Shown here piece by piece: positions 8,605 through 17,236 of a stretch of DNA of 64,000 nt. The DNA is taken from assembly GCA_963703655.1 (NCBI GenBank), contig CAVPFA010000003.1, positions 1,922,001-1,986,000 of the forward strand, written 5' to 3'. The DNA is from CAVPFA01 sp963703655. Its GTDB lineage: Bacteria; Actinomycetota; Acidimicrobiia; Acidimicrobiales; Bog-793. Position 1 is the first letter of the stretch. The number at the start of each line of letters is the position of its first letter. The translations under genes were made by a program, and so were the position numbers. The notes below the pieces were generated by a model that saw only the letters and a program-made list of their open reading frames with translations, made no database searches and was not told the DNA's origin.

Positions 8605-9354
8605 ATGACTGACCTAAAGGGCAAGACAGCTCTGGTAACGGGCTCGACGAGCGGGATCGGCAAGGCTACGGCCATCGCCTTGGCCGCCCGCGGCGCTCAC
8701 GTACTGGTAGTCGGACGCAACGAACAACGAGCCAAAGACGTGGTCGCCGAGATCGAAGGCAGCGGCGGCAGCGCAACGTTCCGGCTCACTACGTTGAGCG
8801 ACCTCGAATCGGCCCGGGAGCTGGTCGAGTGGGCCACTGAGGCAGGCGACGGTCACGTCGACATCCTCATCAACAACGCTGGCGTCGCCTTGCTCGGACC
8901 AAGCAACGCAGCCACCGAAGCAGAGTTCGACGAGACCTTTGCACTGAACGTCAAGGTTCCGTTCTTCCTCGTCGCGTCACTGGCGCCAGCCATGGCCGAA
9001 CGCGGATGGGGTTCGATCGTCAACGTCTCCACGATGGTCGCGAGCTTCGGACAGGCCGGCATGGCTCTGTATGGCGCCAGCCGAGCGGCTCTCGAACTGT
9101 TGACGAAGGCCTGGGCCGCCGAATACGGCCCGAGTGGTGTTCGGGTCAACGCCGTTGCCCCCGGCCCGACGCGCACCCGGATGATGGAAGCAGTCCCCGA
9201 CGAGATGGTGAATCAGCTCGCAGCACTAGCACCAGCAGGTCGCGTAGCTGAGCCCGAGGAACTTGCTGCGGCGATCGTCTTCCTCGCCAGTGATGATGCC
9301 AGCTTCGTCCACGGCGTCACTCTTGCGGTCGACGGGGGCCGAGTAGCGACGTAA
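8605..9354 (+). CDS. Short-chain dehydrogenase/reductase (classical SDR)
   Basis: The protein is 249 residues. 'ALVTGSTSGIGKATAIALAA' is the NAD(P)-binding TGxxxGIG motif, 'ILINNAGVALLG' the structural NNAG, and 'MALYGASRAALELLTKAWAA' departs from YxxxK: Tyr is present, but the residue four positions later is Arg where the catalytic Lys is expected. The C-terminus 'FVHGVTLAVDGG' is typical. The missing Lys is odd, so activity should not be assumed. It is divergent from a TetR gene and followed by a DUF1330 protein. Confidence 0.85.
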   Translation: MTDLKGKTALVTGSTSGIGKATAIALAARGAHVLVVGRNEQRAKDVVAEIEGSGGSATFRLTTLSDLESARELVEWATEAGDGHVDILINNAGVALLGPSNAATEAEFDETFALNVKVPFFLVASLAPAMAERGWGSIVNVSTMVASFGQAGMALYGASRAALELLTKAWAAEYGPSGVRVNAVAPGPTRTRMMEAVPDEMVNQLAALAPAGRVAEPEELAAAIVFLASDDASFVHGVTLAVDGGRVAT

Positions 9355-9427
9355 CGCCTGTCGGCGGTGACGTTTAAGAGTGAAGACCTAGAACACAGAT
9401 CACAACTAACAACTGAGGAGTATCCAC

Positions 9428-9721
9428 ATGAGCGCATACGTAATTGTCGAATTCACGGTCAAGGACCCGGATGTTTATCGTGAGAAATACAGCCCCAACG
9501 CTGGGCAGACGGCCAAAGAGCACGGAGGCGAGGTTCTCGCCAACGGTAACTGGGAGATCCTGCACGGCGATGGCTCGCTCACTTCAGGGGCACTCATGCG
9601 GTTTCCCGACCATGAGACGGCCATCAAGTGGTACAACTCGCCTGAATATCAGCAGCTGATCGATGTCCGAAGTGTCGCGATGGATGCCCGTTTCAGCTTG
9701 CTCGACGGCCTCCCTAGCTGA
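9428..9721 (+). CDS. DUF1330-family protein
   Basis: This 97-residue protein begins 'MSAYVIVEFTVKDPDVYREK' and contains 'LMRFPDHETAIKWYNSPEYQ'. These are the hallmarks of DUF1330, a small dimeric alpha-beta barrel fold related to stress-responsive barrel proteins. The start has GAGGAG just upstream. It lies between two SDR genes in the same direction, so a role in the same small catabolic or redox unit is possible; no activity is established for the family. Confidence 0.8.
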   Translation: MSAYVIVEFTVKDPDVYREKYSPNAGQTAKEHGGEVLANGNWEILHGDGSLTSGALMRFPDHETAIKWYNSPEYQQLIDVRSVAMDARFSLLDGLPS

Positions 9722-9827
9722 TCGAGGTGGCTCCAGATCCCAATAGCAACCCGGGAGAACCGGTGGACGCAACCCGGCAAGAGCTGTCCTGCCTGACTAG
9801 GCCCACAGAAAACGAGAGGAAATACCA

Positions 9828-10749
9828 ATGAGCACACTCCCAGGAAAGACGGTGCTCATCACGGGCGCCAACGCCGGGATCGGCAAGGATGTGGCCCGGC
9901 AACTGGCATTACGTCCCGAGATCGCGCGGATCTACCTGGCGTGCCGGAACCGAGATCGGGCGACAGCGGCAAAGGCCGAACTCGAAGCCGTGACCGGCCG
10001 GCACATCTTCGACATCATTCTCATGGACGTCGCCGATCTGGGTTCGGTCCGCGCCGGCCTTGCGGCCATCAACGGATCCCTCGACGCGCTGGTCATGAAC
10101 GCTGGTGTAATCGGCGGCAACGTCGATGGACTTGACCGCTGACGGGGTCACCACCGTGTTCGCGACGAACGTTCTTGGTCACGTCGTTCTCCTCGAAGGG
10201 CTCCTGACCGAGGACCGACTTGGCGAGGTTGCGGTCTTCGCCGGAAGTGAAGCAGCCAGGGGAGTTCCGAAGTTGCGGATGAAACGGCCATCCTTCGTCT
10301 CAACCTCCGCCGATGAACTCGCCACCGTCATCGACGGCAGCTACTTCGCCGGCAGAAAAGCTGACCCCAACCTAGCCTTCGGGCAGGTCAAGTACATCGG
10401 GGCCCTGTGGATGGCCTACCTGGCCCGCCAATACCCCGACCGCCGATTCATCACCGTGAGCCCCGGGAACACCACCGGCACCCAAGCCGCCAACGACCTC
10501 CCGCTACCGCTACGTATAGCGGCCAAATACGTCATGCCCCCCCTGGGTATCGCCCACAAACTTGACGTGGGCGCGAGGCGACTGGTCGACGGCGTCACCG
10601 ACCCGACCCTGTCTAGCGGCGTGTTCTACGCCAGCGCGGCCAACACGCTCAACGGTCCCTTGGTCGACCAAGCGGACATCTTCCCCGACCTGGCCAACCC
10701 GTCGTTTCAGGACCACGCCAACGAGGCCATCCACCGCTTCATCACCTAA
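9828..10749 (+). CDS. Short-chain dehydrogenase/reductase, single frameshift
   Basis: The first 104 codons give 'VLITGANAGIGKDVARQLAL' and 'SLDALVMNAGVIGG'. The frame then stops, and the homologous protein continues in the next frame from about 10,128 ('GVTTVFATNVLGHVVLLEGL', 'FGQVKYIGALWMAYLARQYP'). One indel between 10,125 and 10,140 restores a ~306-residue extended SDR resembling protochlorophyllide/retinol-type reductases. The usual YxxxK is represented by 'KYIGALWMA', so the Lys position is not conserved. The gene follows the DUF1330 gene and has GAGAGG before its ATG. Confidence 0.7.
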
Positions 10750-10851
10750 TGACGTTTGCGCAATAACGCGCCGACTGCTTTCCACAAACGCCCAGTTTCA
10801 CGTCGGTTCTCGGGTCAGCAGATCTGACTTCGACATTCCCCCAGCTCAGAG

Positions 10852-10980
10852 AGGGGTTCGAACATCGACATTTGCCTTAGATGGCGAACGGATGCAAAAA
10901 CACCCCTTTACCAGGGAAAACGTTGTAAATCCCGAGTGGAGGTGATGAGACTATGTCGAACCCCTCCGGGCCCGCTGACC
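10852..10980. repeat. Inverted pair of IS-end-like repeats, copies 3 and 4
   Basis: AGGGGTTCGAACATCGACAT (10,852-10,871, continuing similar to 10,889) is in inverted orientation relative to GGTGATGAGACTATGTCGAA at 10,941-10,960. The first sequence returns at 12,602-12,638 almost unchanged. The 257-bp gap between the SDR and VOC genes contains no supported gene, only these repeats. Confidence 0.5.
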
Positions 10981-11006
10981 TGGGGTTACAGATACTCCAC
11001 CAGGTC

Positions 11007-11399
11007 CTAGCCCCGAGGTGCGAAGAACTCGAGTGCGATGTTGTCAGGGTCTCGAAAGGACAATGCCGAGTACCGGGGCGCGTCCACGATGCCACCGTTG
11101 GGGATGCCGAGTTCGTCTAGATGGATTTCCCATGCTCTCAACTCATCGCGGCTGGCACAGCCGAAAGCCAGATGATCGAGCCCCGGCCGGCGCTCGTTGA
11201 ACGGCTCAGTGCTGCTCAAATCAGGGAACTGAGTTAGACCGACGAGTGTACCGCCCGTAAGCCAAGCGACACGCTGGAACGGACCTGTGTCCTCGTCAAG
11301 AATCGGGTCCGAGCCGAACAGGGCCTTGTACCAAGGAACACTCCGTTCGAGGCTCGTAACCGTTAGCGCCACGTGAGTAATCGCAGGGAACTCAGGCAT
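11007..11399 (-). CDS. VOC-family (glyoxalase/dioxygenase-fold) protein
   Basis: I start at the ATG giving 'MPEFPAITHVALTVTSLERS' (130 residues) because this is the canonical VOC N-terminus; a longer frame upstream adds non-homologous residues. Two beta-alpha-beta-beta-beta halves are visible, each opening with a His ('ITHVALTV' and 'GLDHLAFGC'), and the C-terminus 'FRDPDNIALEFFAPRG' supplies the metal-ligand Glu. This is the arrangement of metal-binding VOC enzymes such as glyoxalase I or resistance proteins. The substrate is unknown. Confidence 0.8.
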   Translation of the reverse strand: MPEFPAITHVALTVTSLERSVPWYKALFGSDPILDEDTGPFQRVAWLTGGTLVGLTQFPDLSSTEPFNERRPGLDHLAFGCASRDELRAWEIHLDELGIPNGGIVDAPRYSALSFRDPDNIALEFFAPRG

Positions 11400-11595
11400 G
11401 TCTTGTCTGCACCTCGGGCAAGGAGCGAATGCCACGTCTTTGGCTGGCCGCTCTGTGGGAATAGAAACTACCTGACAGGACCAGTCCGCCGCGCTCATGG
11501 AGGCCCCAGTTCCGGCGGTGCGGGGCACGCTCGCCCTACGGCGATGGCAACATCAGCAAAGTGACTCTGAACCCGCGCAGCGGTTGGCCTGCTGA

Positions 11596-11727
11596 ATGAC
11601 CGCTTCCTCCGGTGGCTCCGTCGCGGTCCGCATCTTGGCAGTGCCGACCCGAGCCGAGATTGCGCAGCTCGCGACGATCTTCGACCGCTATCGCGCCCAC
11701 TATGGCAAGCACCCAGGGGCTAAATAA
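11596..11727 (+). pseudogene. GNAT acetyltransferase N-terminal stub
   Basis: A 43-codon frame reads 'VRILAVPTRAEIAQLATIFD', followed by 'RYRAHYGKHPGA' and a stop. That is the opening strand and helix of a GNAT domain without the acetyl-CoA-binding motif A. A different, intact GNAT gene follows on the opposite strand. It is a fragment. Confidence 0.4.
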
Positions 11728-11753
11728 AGGCCAGCGGGGCGGCGCCAGGCCGG

Positions 11754-12305
11754 TCAACACGGTAGATGTAGTGGCAGCGCATCATCAATCGGGTTGTCGG
11801 GCGACGTCGGGCCTTCAGCGACCCGCTTCAAGCCAGCCTTCTCCAGTGCACGCCAGGAGGCCACATTGGCGGCCACCACGGCGACAACCACCGCGGGCGC
11901 ATCAGAATACGAGTTCCAGGTGTCCTCAACGGCCGCAGCGATCATGCGGGATCCGAGACCGCGACCGCGCAGCGCTGGGTCCGCGATGAGGTAGTCAAGC
12001 TCGACGGCGCCGACTGGCATCTCGATAACTGCCGAGAATTTCGTGAGATCCTGGGGGTAGTCGCAAATCGCCGAGCGCTGCAGCAGGCCGATTGGCCGGC
12101 CGTCGAGGAGAACGAGGAGGTCTTCCCCCGGCTCCTCGCCTCGCGTACTCGCGCCGAAGTCGCGCTCGACCGCCTCAAGGGTTGTCTCATGATTCCACCA
12201 CCGGGCGACCTGGGGCTCTCGCAACCACTCGGCGAGCATGGGAAGGTCGTCGGCAATCAACGGCCGCCACGACAAGAAACCATCGCTAATCCCCTCCACG
12301 GTCAC
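11754..12305 (-). CDS. GNAT acetyltransferase, AAC(6')-like
   Basis: The protein is 183 residues, starting at GTG. 'LSWRPLIADDLPMLAEWLRE' and 'PQVARWWNHE' match the N-terminal block of aminoglycoside 6'-N-acetyltransferases and siderophore-type GNATs. 'VELDYLIADPALRGRGLGSR' is the motif A loop that binds acetyl-CoA, and 'NVASWRALEKAGL' the motif B. The protein could modify an aminoglycoside or an endogenous amine; resistance is not demonstrated by sequence alone. Confidence 0.75.
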   Translation of the reverse strand: MTVEGISDGFLSWRPLIADDLPMLAEWLREPQVARWWNHETTLEAVERDFGASTRGEEPGEDLLVLLDGRPIGLLQRSAICDYPQDLTKFSAVIEMPVGAVELDYLIADPALRGRGLGSRMIAAAVEDTWNSYSDAPAVVVAVVAANVASWRALEKAGLKRVAEGPTSPDNPIDDALPLHLPC

Positions 12306-12496
12306 AGCGCAGATCCCGATGTACTACGACCTCGGCAGCGATCCCGGCGAGCGCAACAACCTCTTCCCCGCCAAGTTGGACGGGGGCTGGATGTTTGAAC
12401 TTCCTCCCGTACATTGACCAACTGGAGAAGTCCTTCGCTGAATACCCCAACATCAAGCCCGGCGAGGAGTTTCAGGGCTACCCAGCCAAGACGTAG
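12304..12496 (+). pseudogene. Arylsulfatase C-terminal remnant, frameshifted
   Basis: The sequence reads 'MYYDLGSDPGERNNLFPAKL' then, one frame over, 'YIDQLEKSFAEYPNIKPGEE' and 'FQGYPAKT' to a stop. This is the standard end of secreted arylsulfatase-type enzymes (the 'YDL..DP.E..NL' block). The catalytic domain with the formylglycine site is missing. The remaining bases to 12,690 carry only an IS-end-like repeat at 12,602-12,638. Confidence 0.65.
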
Positions 12497-12690
12497 ATTC
12501 TCACGTATCACCTATGTGGCGGTCAGTGGCACCCTACCGGACGTCCTCGTCCCCCACTCCTCTAGCTGGTCCCAGTCGCTGCGGTTGATTCGGCCGATCT
12601 CGGGGGTTCGAACATCGTCATTTGCCTCAGTCGGCGAACTCGCAAGAAACCACATCTAGCAGGACATTCGTTGTGATTCCTACAACGGAG

Positions 12691-12742
12691 TGGAGTGGAG
12701 GTGAGCGGACTCGAACCGCCGACTTCCACGTTGCGAACGTGG
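12691..12742. repeat. Left attachment site (attL), 52-bp copy of tRNA-Ala 3' part
   Basis: These 52 bases are identical to 40,228-40,279, which covers the 3' half (anticodon stem to acceptor end) of the tRNA-Ala(CGC) gene. Here the sequence departs from the tRNA at 12,743, so the gene is incomplete and is only a duplication footprint. Such a repeat is what a tyrosine integrase leaves at the far end of an integrated element. Confidence 0.9.
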
Positions 12743-12876
12743 ATTAACCCGCTATCGGGACACTTCGGCGGACAGTCACGCACAATAACCCCAGGTAAGA
12801 GGGAGTGACCGCGCACCGGCGAACACCGGCACACGTCGGCACCCGCCGCGATCAGACGCGCGATAGACCGTGCCGT

Positions 12877-13677
12877 TCAGCACCAGCGTTCTGACTCAAA
12901 CCGCCATCCAGCGAGGCGAAGTCTCCGACTCGCTTCTCGACAGTCACGACGGAAGTTCCAGCGTCCGGGACCCTGGGCGCCATACCGACCGTGCCCACGG
13001 CCGGGACCTCGATTCCATCGAGCGAGCCACTCATCCCAGACGCCGCGTTCCTGCTCGTCTTCGGGTTGCTCGAAGATAAATTGAGCTAAGGCCAATGACT
13101 TCGCTCTCATCGGGCGGACTCGGGGTGGAGCAATCGTGGCTCTGGCGGCGGCATAGAGCCTGGTGACCTCAGCCGGTGTGACTACAGGGTCAACGGTCAG
13201 GACGAGGCGGGTTCGGGTGTCAGTAATCATCTCGTGCCCGAATGGGTTGAACCCGGAGTCCGGCCTGAAGCTCACGGTAGCATTTACCGTGGCGGGAACC
13301 GGCTCGCCGCATACAAGCCACTTTGTAGCGGCCCGGAGGCTCCAGGGATACTGCTCGGCTAGGCGCTTCGAGGCTGTGGCGACCACTCCGAGGACGCTGG
13401 AGCGAGGCACGCTGACCTCTTGGTTTCTGCCGGTGTCGAGCAGGGTGACGAGCGGCACTCCGCTCGACCTGGCTGCCTGGAGGGCTACGTCCGCCTCATC
13501 GAGGCTCGAGATGCTGAAGCATTGGCACCGCTGCTCGTCGAGCCATGACCCGAGCTCGGCCGGTGAAGGTTGCGGGCCTATTTCCTCCCGCGCTACTTGC
13601 ACGAAACCTTCCTCCGCCGCCATCCGCACATACAGCTGGGCCAGCGCCCTCGCGCGTCTGACGACCGGCGCGGACAT
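12877..13677 (-). CDS. Hypothetical protein
   Basis: I place the start at the ATG giving 'MSAPVVRRARALAQLYVRMA' (267 codons with the stop). An earlier in-frame ATG at 13,740 would overlap the upstream gene. The N-terminal half is helical, the middle has short strands ('TRTRLVLTVDPVVTPAEVTR'), and the C-terminal end is Trp/Arg rich ('WNFRRDCREASRRLRLAG') and could bind nucleic acid. I do not recognise a family. It follows a 69-codon gene with overlapping stop and start region, so the two are cotranscribed. It lies next to attL. Confidence 0.5.
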   Translation of the reverse strand: MSAPVVRRARALAQLYVRMAAEEGFVQVAREEIGPQPSPAELGSWLDEQRCQCFSISSLDEADVALQAARSSGVPLVTLLDTGRNQEVSVPRSSVLGVVATASKRLAEQYPWSLRAATKWLVCGEPVPATVNATVSFRPDSGFNPFGHEMITDTRTRLVLTVDPVVTPAEVTRLYAAARATIAPPRVRPMRAKSLALAQFIFEQPEDEQERGVWDEWLARWNRGPGRGHGRYGAQGPGRWNFRRDCREASRRLRLAGWRFESERWC

Positions 13678-13679
13678 CT

Positions 13680-13889
13680 TTAGTACTTCCTGAGGGTGTC
13701 GGCGTGTCGGCAAGTGCTGTGTGCACGCTCGAACCGCCAACGACGGACTAGCGAGAGCGCGCCGCGAATCGTCTCGTCTGTCTCATCGACCTCAAGGTCT
13801 GGAAGCCAACCGTCCTCTTCAAGCTTCTTGCACTCGTCCTCAGTCAGGGGAGCTCGGAGTTGCTTGTCTAGCCTCTGGCGCCAAATCAC
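13680..13889 (-). CDS. Small hypothetical protein
   Basis: The 69-residue protein 'MIWRQRLDKQLRAPLTEDEC' continues with a charged helix and an acidic middle. Its stop lies two bases before the next start, giving tight coupling. No family is recognised. Because the opposite strand also has open frames here, the call rests on coupling and composition. Confidence 0.4.
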   Translation of the reverse strand: MIWRQRLDKQLRAPLTEDECKKLEEDGWLPDLEVDETDETIRGALSLVRRWRFERAHSTCRHADTLRKY

Positions 13890-13936
13890 AGCATCACTTC
13901 TACCACCTGCTGAACTGATGGCGTGTACTAGAGCGC

Positions 13937-14288
13937 ATGAGCATGCACACTCGCCTGTTGGTCGACATTCCGACTGCCCAGGAGATGCTCGGCGGCATTA
14001 GCAGGAGCAGCCTCTACGGCCTCGTTCGCGCCGGCAAGTTGCATTTGGTTCATGTGGGCCGCAGGGCGATGCTGTACTCGGGAGAGCTTCAGCGGCTCGT
14101 CGACGAACTGGCAGCCGACGCCGGAGTCCACGCCGAGGAGATCGACCCCAAGGACACGTTGCAATGTCTTACGGGAACGCCTCGCCCAACACGTCGAGAC
14201 CCTTTCGATAGCCCCGTTTGAGACCGTGTACGCCGCTCTCAAGGCCCATGGCTGTAAGTCGAAACAACTCGGCGAAAAGGCGCCATGA
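13937..14288 (+). CDS. AlpA/excisionase-like HTH protein, probable frameshift
   Basis: The N-terminus 'TAQEMLGGISRSSLYGLVRA' followed by 'GKLHLVHVGRRAMLY' is the HTH_17/AlpA winged helix used by excisionases and element regulators. In its own frame the protein ends at 14,221. A shift near 14,165 gives 'RERLAQHVETLSIAPFETVY' and a stop at 14,288 that overlaps the next ATG (ATGA), so the longer, frameshifted form (~116 residues) is probably ancestral. It is placed to control the leftward or replication genes or to assist excision. Confidence 0.6.
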
Positions 14289-14539
14289 CCGCGCCGCATG
14301 GCGCTCGTGAACCGCGCGAACTGGTCGCTGTCGAGCAGCGCGGGCGAGCCCAGGCTGCCGAGATACACGCCGAGGTCCTGACGTGGAGGTGTCTGTGGTG
14401 CCACGGTCCCCTCGTCGAGCACAAGCAATGGTTCTGGTGCTCGCCGTCGTGCCGCGAGAGGTCGCTCGAACAAGAGCGCGGGCGTGACGACACGCCTACC
14501 GATACCGGCGCGCTCATCTGCCAGGACAGCGAGAGCTGA
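14285..14539 (+). CDS. Small zinc-ribbon protein
   Basis: This protein has 84 residues, with the Cys pairs in 'CLWCHGPLVEHKQWFWCSPS' and a following 'CRE', a treble-clef or zinc-ribbon arrangement (CxxC...CxxxC). The start overlaps the upstream reading frame by ATGA, and the stop is 6 bp before the primase start, so it is part of the replication operon. Small zinc ribbons of this kind are common in mobile elements; the role is unknown. Confidence 0.55.
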   Translation: MTAPHGAREPRELVAVEQRGRAQAAEIHAEVLTWRCLWCHGPLVEHKQWFWCSPSCRERSLEQERGRDDTPTDTGALICQDSES

Positions 14540-14545
14540 GCGACC

Positions 14546-15646
14546 GTGGACACTCCACACTCCATCGGGCACGAAGCAGCAGAGCATGGCGCCTCAACTC
14601 CTGTAGATGGGGTTCTTCGGCGGCTGGAGAGAGTCAAACAAGTTGGCCCAAATCAATGGTCCGCTCCGTGCTCTGCCCATCCTGACCGCAACCCGAGCCT
14701 GAGCGTCAAAGAGGGCGACGATGGTCGGGCCTTGGTCCATTGCCACAGGGGTTGCGAGACTGAGGCCATACTGGCGGCGCTCAGCCTCGACATGTCCGAC
14801 CTGTTTGTCAATCCGGTAATAGGGACTCGGACTCCGCAGCGGCAGCACATCTATACCGACGAGAGCGGCAAGGAGTTGTATCGGCTCCGCAAGTTCGCGC
14901 CACGACGTTGGGCGACTTATCGACCGGACCCGTCGTCGGAGGGCGGCTGGTCGCCCGGCATGGGAGATGTTCGGCGAGTCCTGTACCGACTCCCTGACAT
15001 CCTGAACCGCCCCTACGACGACCCAGTGTGGTGCTGCGAAGGCGAACGCGATGCCGACACCGCTCCGCGACTCGGCATGGTGGCGACCACGGCACTCGGC
15101 AATGGATGGCGGAAAGCGGACTTGTCACCTCTGCTCGGACGCCAATGCGTCGTCGTTTGTGACCGCGACCAGGCAGGATACACGCAAGGCCGTCGTCGAG
15201 CGGCTGCTCTGAGAGCAGGAGGCGCGGTCGTTGTCGACGACGACCTCGTCGCGCCTCGGGCAGTGAAGGACCTTGCGGACCTCGTAGAAGCCGTTGGAGC
15301 GGTTCTGTACGACGTTCTGGAGGAGTTCCGGCCAATCTCCGAGACTGCCGAGTTGTCAAAGCGTCGGTCAATCGAGGAGCGCGCCAGTCCGTACGCCATC
15401 GTGCCGAAGGAGCTGCTGGGGGTGAGCATCCTGGCTCGAGGTGTGTACCTCACCCTTGACCTGCTGGCAGGGAAAACAGGGACCGCGAAGCTCTCAATGG
15501 CGGGATTCGCCGAACAGGAACGAGTCGGCGTGAATCAAGCCGCCAAGGCCTTTCACGAGCTGGAGGCTGCGGGGCTCATTTTCCAGATGCGGCACGGAAA
15601 TTGGCAGGTGGTCAATTCTCAACGGTCTCGGAAATCAACATCGTGA
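14546..15646 (+). CDS. CHC2 zinc-finger / TOPRIM primase-like protein
   Basis: The protein is 366 residues, with a GTG start. Residues ~35-80 hold a DnaG-type CHC2 zinc finger ('CSAHPDRNPSLSV' and 'ALVHCHRGCETEAILAAL'). The TOPRIM core follows at ~165-225, with the acidic 'WCCEGERDADT' and the 'VVVCDRDQAGYTQG' Asp pair that bind magnesium. The C-terminal ~90 residues look like a winged helix ('GFAEQERVGVNQAAKAFHEL'). It lacks a helicase domain, unlike the relative in the second island at 55,648. It probably primes or initiates replication of the element. Confidence 0.75.
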   Translation: MDTPHSIGHEAAEHGASTPVDGVLRRLERVKQVGPNQWSAPCSAHPDRNPSLSVKEGDDGRALVHCHRGCETEAILAALSLDMSDLFVNPVIGTRTPQRQHIYTDESGKELYRLRKFAPRRWATYRPDPSSEGGWSPGMGDVRRVLYRLPDILNRPYDDPVWCCEGERDADTAPRLGMVATTALGNGWRKADLSPLLGRQCVVVCDRDQAGYTQGRRRAAALRAGGAVVVDDDLVAPRAVKDLADLVEAVGAVLYDVLEEFRPISETAELSKRRSIEERASPYAIVPKELLGVSILARGVYLTLDLLAGKTGTAKLSMAGFAEQERVGVNQAAKAFHELEAAGLIFQMRHGNWQVVNSQRSRKSTS

Positions 15647-15776
15647 TTCCTGTCTTTCTCCGCCCCTTCTTCTTTCTCTTTATCCCAAGTAACCCAGTGA
15701 ACGCGTCGCCGAAGCGCGCTTACGACTGTCTGGCAGCGCGTTCGGAGGGGTTGTTAGATGACAAGGACGAGCCGGC

Positions 15777-16700
15777 ATGAGCTGCGTCTGCTACGTCCCG
15801 AAGAAGTTCTACACGAAAGCGCGTTCGGTGATTGACCAGGCGAACGTCATCTGCGAGGAGTATGCGAATCAGGACCTTGCTCTGACTTTGCGCCAGCTCT
15901 TCTATCAATTCGTCGCACGGTGCCTCATCGCCAACATCCAAAAGGAATACAATCGGCTCGGCCGGATCGTGAGCGAGGCCCGGCTTGCTGGCGACCTCGA
16001 CTGGGCCTACATCGTCGACCGGACGCGTGAACTGACATCCCTCCCACACTGGGACACCCCCGGCCAGATCATCGAAGCCGCGGCTGACCAGTTCAGGCTC
16101 GACAAATGGGCCAGTCAGCCTTGCCGCGTCGAGTGTTGGGTCGAGAAGAACGCTCTCCTCGGCGTGCTCGAGTCGGTCTGCCCGAACGAAGACGTGCCAT
16201 TCTTCGCCTGTGTCGGCTATGCGAGCCTGACCGCGAAGCGGGACGCCGCGCAACGGATCGGCGGCTACCTCGCCAACGGGCAAGAGGTCGTGATCCTCTA
16301 CCTCGGCGATCATGACCCGAGTGGCATCAATATGCCGAGAGAGCTCCGAAGCCGGCTCGAAACCTTCATCGGGCACGATGAGGGTCACAACGTCTTAGAC
16401 CTGCTGACGGTCAAGCGCATCGCACTCAACGGCGACCAGGTCGAGCAGTACCGCCCGCCGCCCAACACCGCGAAGCAGACTGACAGCCGGTATTCGGCCT
16501 ATCTCACCGAGTTTGGACCTCAGTGTTGGGAGCTCGACGCTCTCGAGCCGTCGCTCATGGTCGATCTCATCCGCAGCGAAATCGAGGCTTGCCGCGACTC
16601 TGCGCTCTGGGCCGTGGCCGTCGAGCGTGAAGCGGGCATGCGCAACACGTTGGACCACGGAGCTCGGCGACTGCTCGCCGACCTCGAGGACGAGGAGTGA
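15777..16700 (+). CDS. TOPRIM-like protein resembling the Spo11/TopoVI-A core
   Basis: This protein of 307 residues has an N-terminal domain with 'LTLRQLFYQFVARCLIANIQ', similar to phage and element proteins of unknown role. The C-terminal half has 'FFACVGYASLTAKRDAAQRI' followed by 'VVILYLGDHDPSGINM', a TOPRIM-type acidic loop (DxDPxG) as in topoisomerase VI A / Spo11. No catalytic Tyr is certain; 'TLRQLFYQF' has a Tyr in a helix that might correspond. The next gene overlaps by GTGA. A DNA-nicking or nuclease function is inferred only. Bases 15,647-15,776 are pyrimidine-rich and contain no gene I can support. Confidence 0.55.
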   Translation: MSCVCYVPKKFYTKARSVIDQANVICEEYANQDLALTLRQLFYQFVARCLIANIQKEYNRLGRIVSEARLAGDLDWAYIVDRTRELTSLPHWDTPGQIIEAAADQFRLDKWASQPCRVECWVEKNALLGVLESVCPNEDVPFFACVGYASLTAKRDAAQRIGGYLANGQEVVILYLGDHDPSGINMPRELRSRLETFIGHDEGHNVLDLLTVKRIALNGDQVEQYRPPPNTAKQTDSRYSAYLTEFGPQCWELDALEPSLMVDLIRSEIEACRDSALWAVAVEREAGMRNTLDHGARRLLADLEDEE

Positions 16701-17026
16701 CCGAAGTGGGGGTGCCGCACGACCCACACCCAACGAGAGACGGCAAGAAAGTGACCAGTCCAGACCTCATGACTGTTTGTTACTGGCCCCATGAGCCGAG
16801 GATGCTTATCGCCGAGATCACGGATAGGCCGTCGGAGAACGATAAGGCACCGCCCGCCTTCAAGTTCGCGGCTGCCCGCGAGGCGCAGACGGATGCTGTG
16901 AGGGCCATTCGGCGAGGCTCGCCGAAGACCGGAGCAGCGATCGACTACGCCGCTCGCTGTGATCGAGGCAATGCTCCTCGGCGAGTGGGCGCTGGAGGAG
17001 CAGGGCAAGGGACGCCCGAAGAGTGA
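16697..17026 (+). CDS. Hypothetical protein, possible frameshift
   Basis: The GTG start overlaps the stop of the TOPRIM-like gene. The product has 109 residues with no recognised domain. Near 16,955 the protein-like character passes to another frame ('MIEAMLLGEWALEEQGKGRP' from GTG 16,959, running on to 17,234), so one indel may separate two parts of a single longer protein. It is probably the last gene of the replication operon. Confidence 0.4.
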   Translation: MTEVGVPHDPHPTRDGKKVTSPDLMTVCYWPHEPRMLIAEITDRPSENDKAPPAFKFAAAREAQTDAVRAIRRGSPKTGAAIDYAARCDRGNAPRRVGAGGAGQGTPEE

Positions 17027-17236
17027 CCTACGTTCGGCAAGTTCGTACGCGAGAGCTGCACTTGGAGTCCTGCCGGCGAGACCATGCGTCCGCCGCGGTG
17101 AACCAGCCGCTGCCCGAGTCGGTCGACATCGCCGCGCCGTCGTCGGTGCGGAAATCTTGGATAGGAGGTGCGGACCGCGGCGCCAGTTACACGATCAGTT
17201 ACGCGGCACACGTGTCTTCATGGGTAGGGTTTGACC

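Noticed and set aside
10937..10980. tRNA or tmRNA 3' end suggested by GGAGGTGATGAGAC and TTCGA
   Set aside because: T-loop closing pair and stem do not form, and related copies flank a transposase remnant; better explained as an IS-end repeat.
12691..12742. Possible second tRNA-Ala gene
   Set aside because: The sequence leaves the tRNA after the anticodon stem; no 5' half follows. It is attL.
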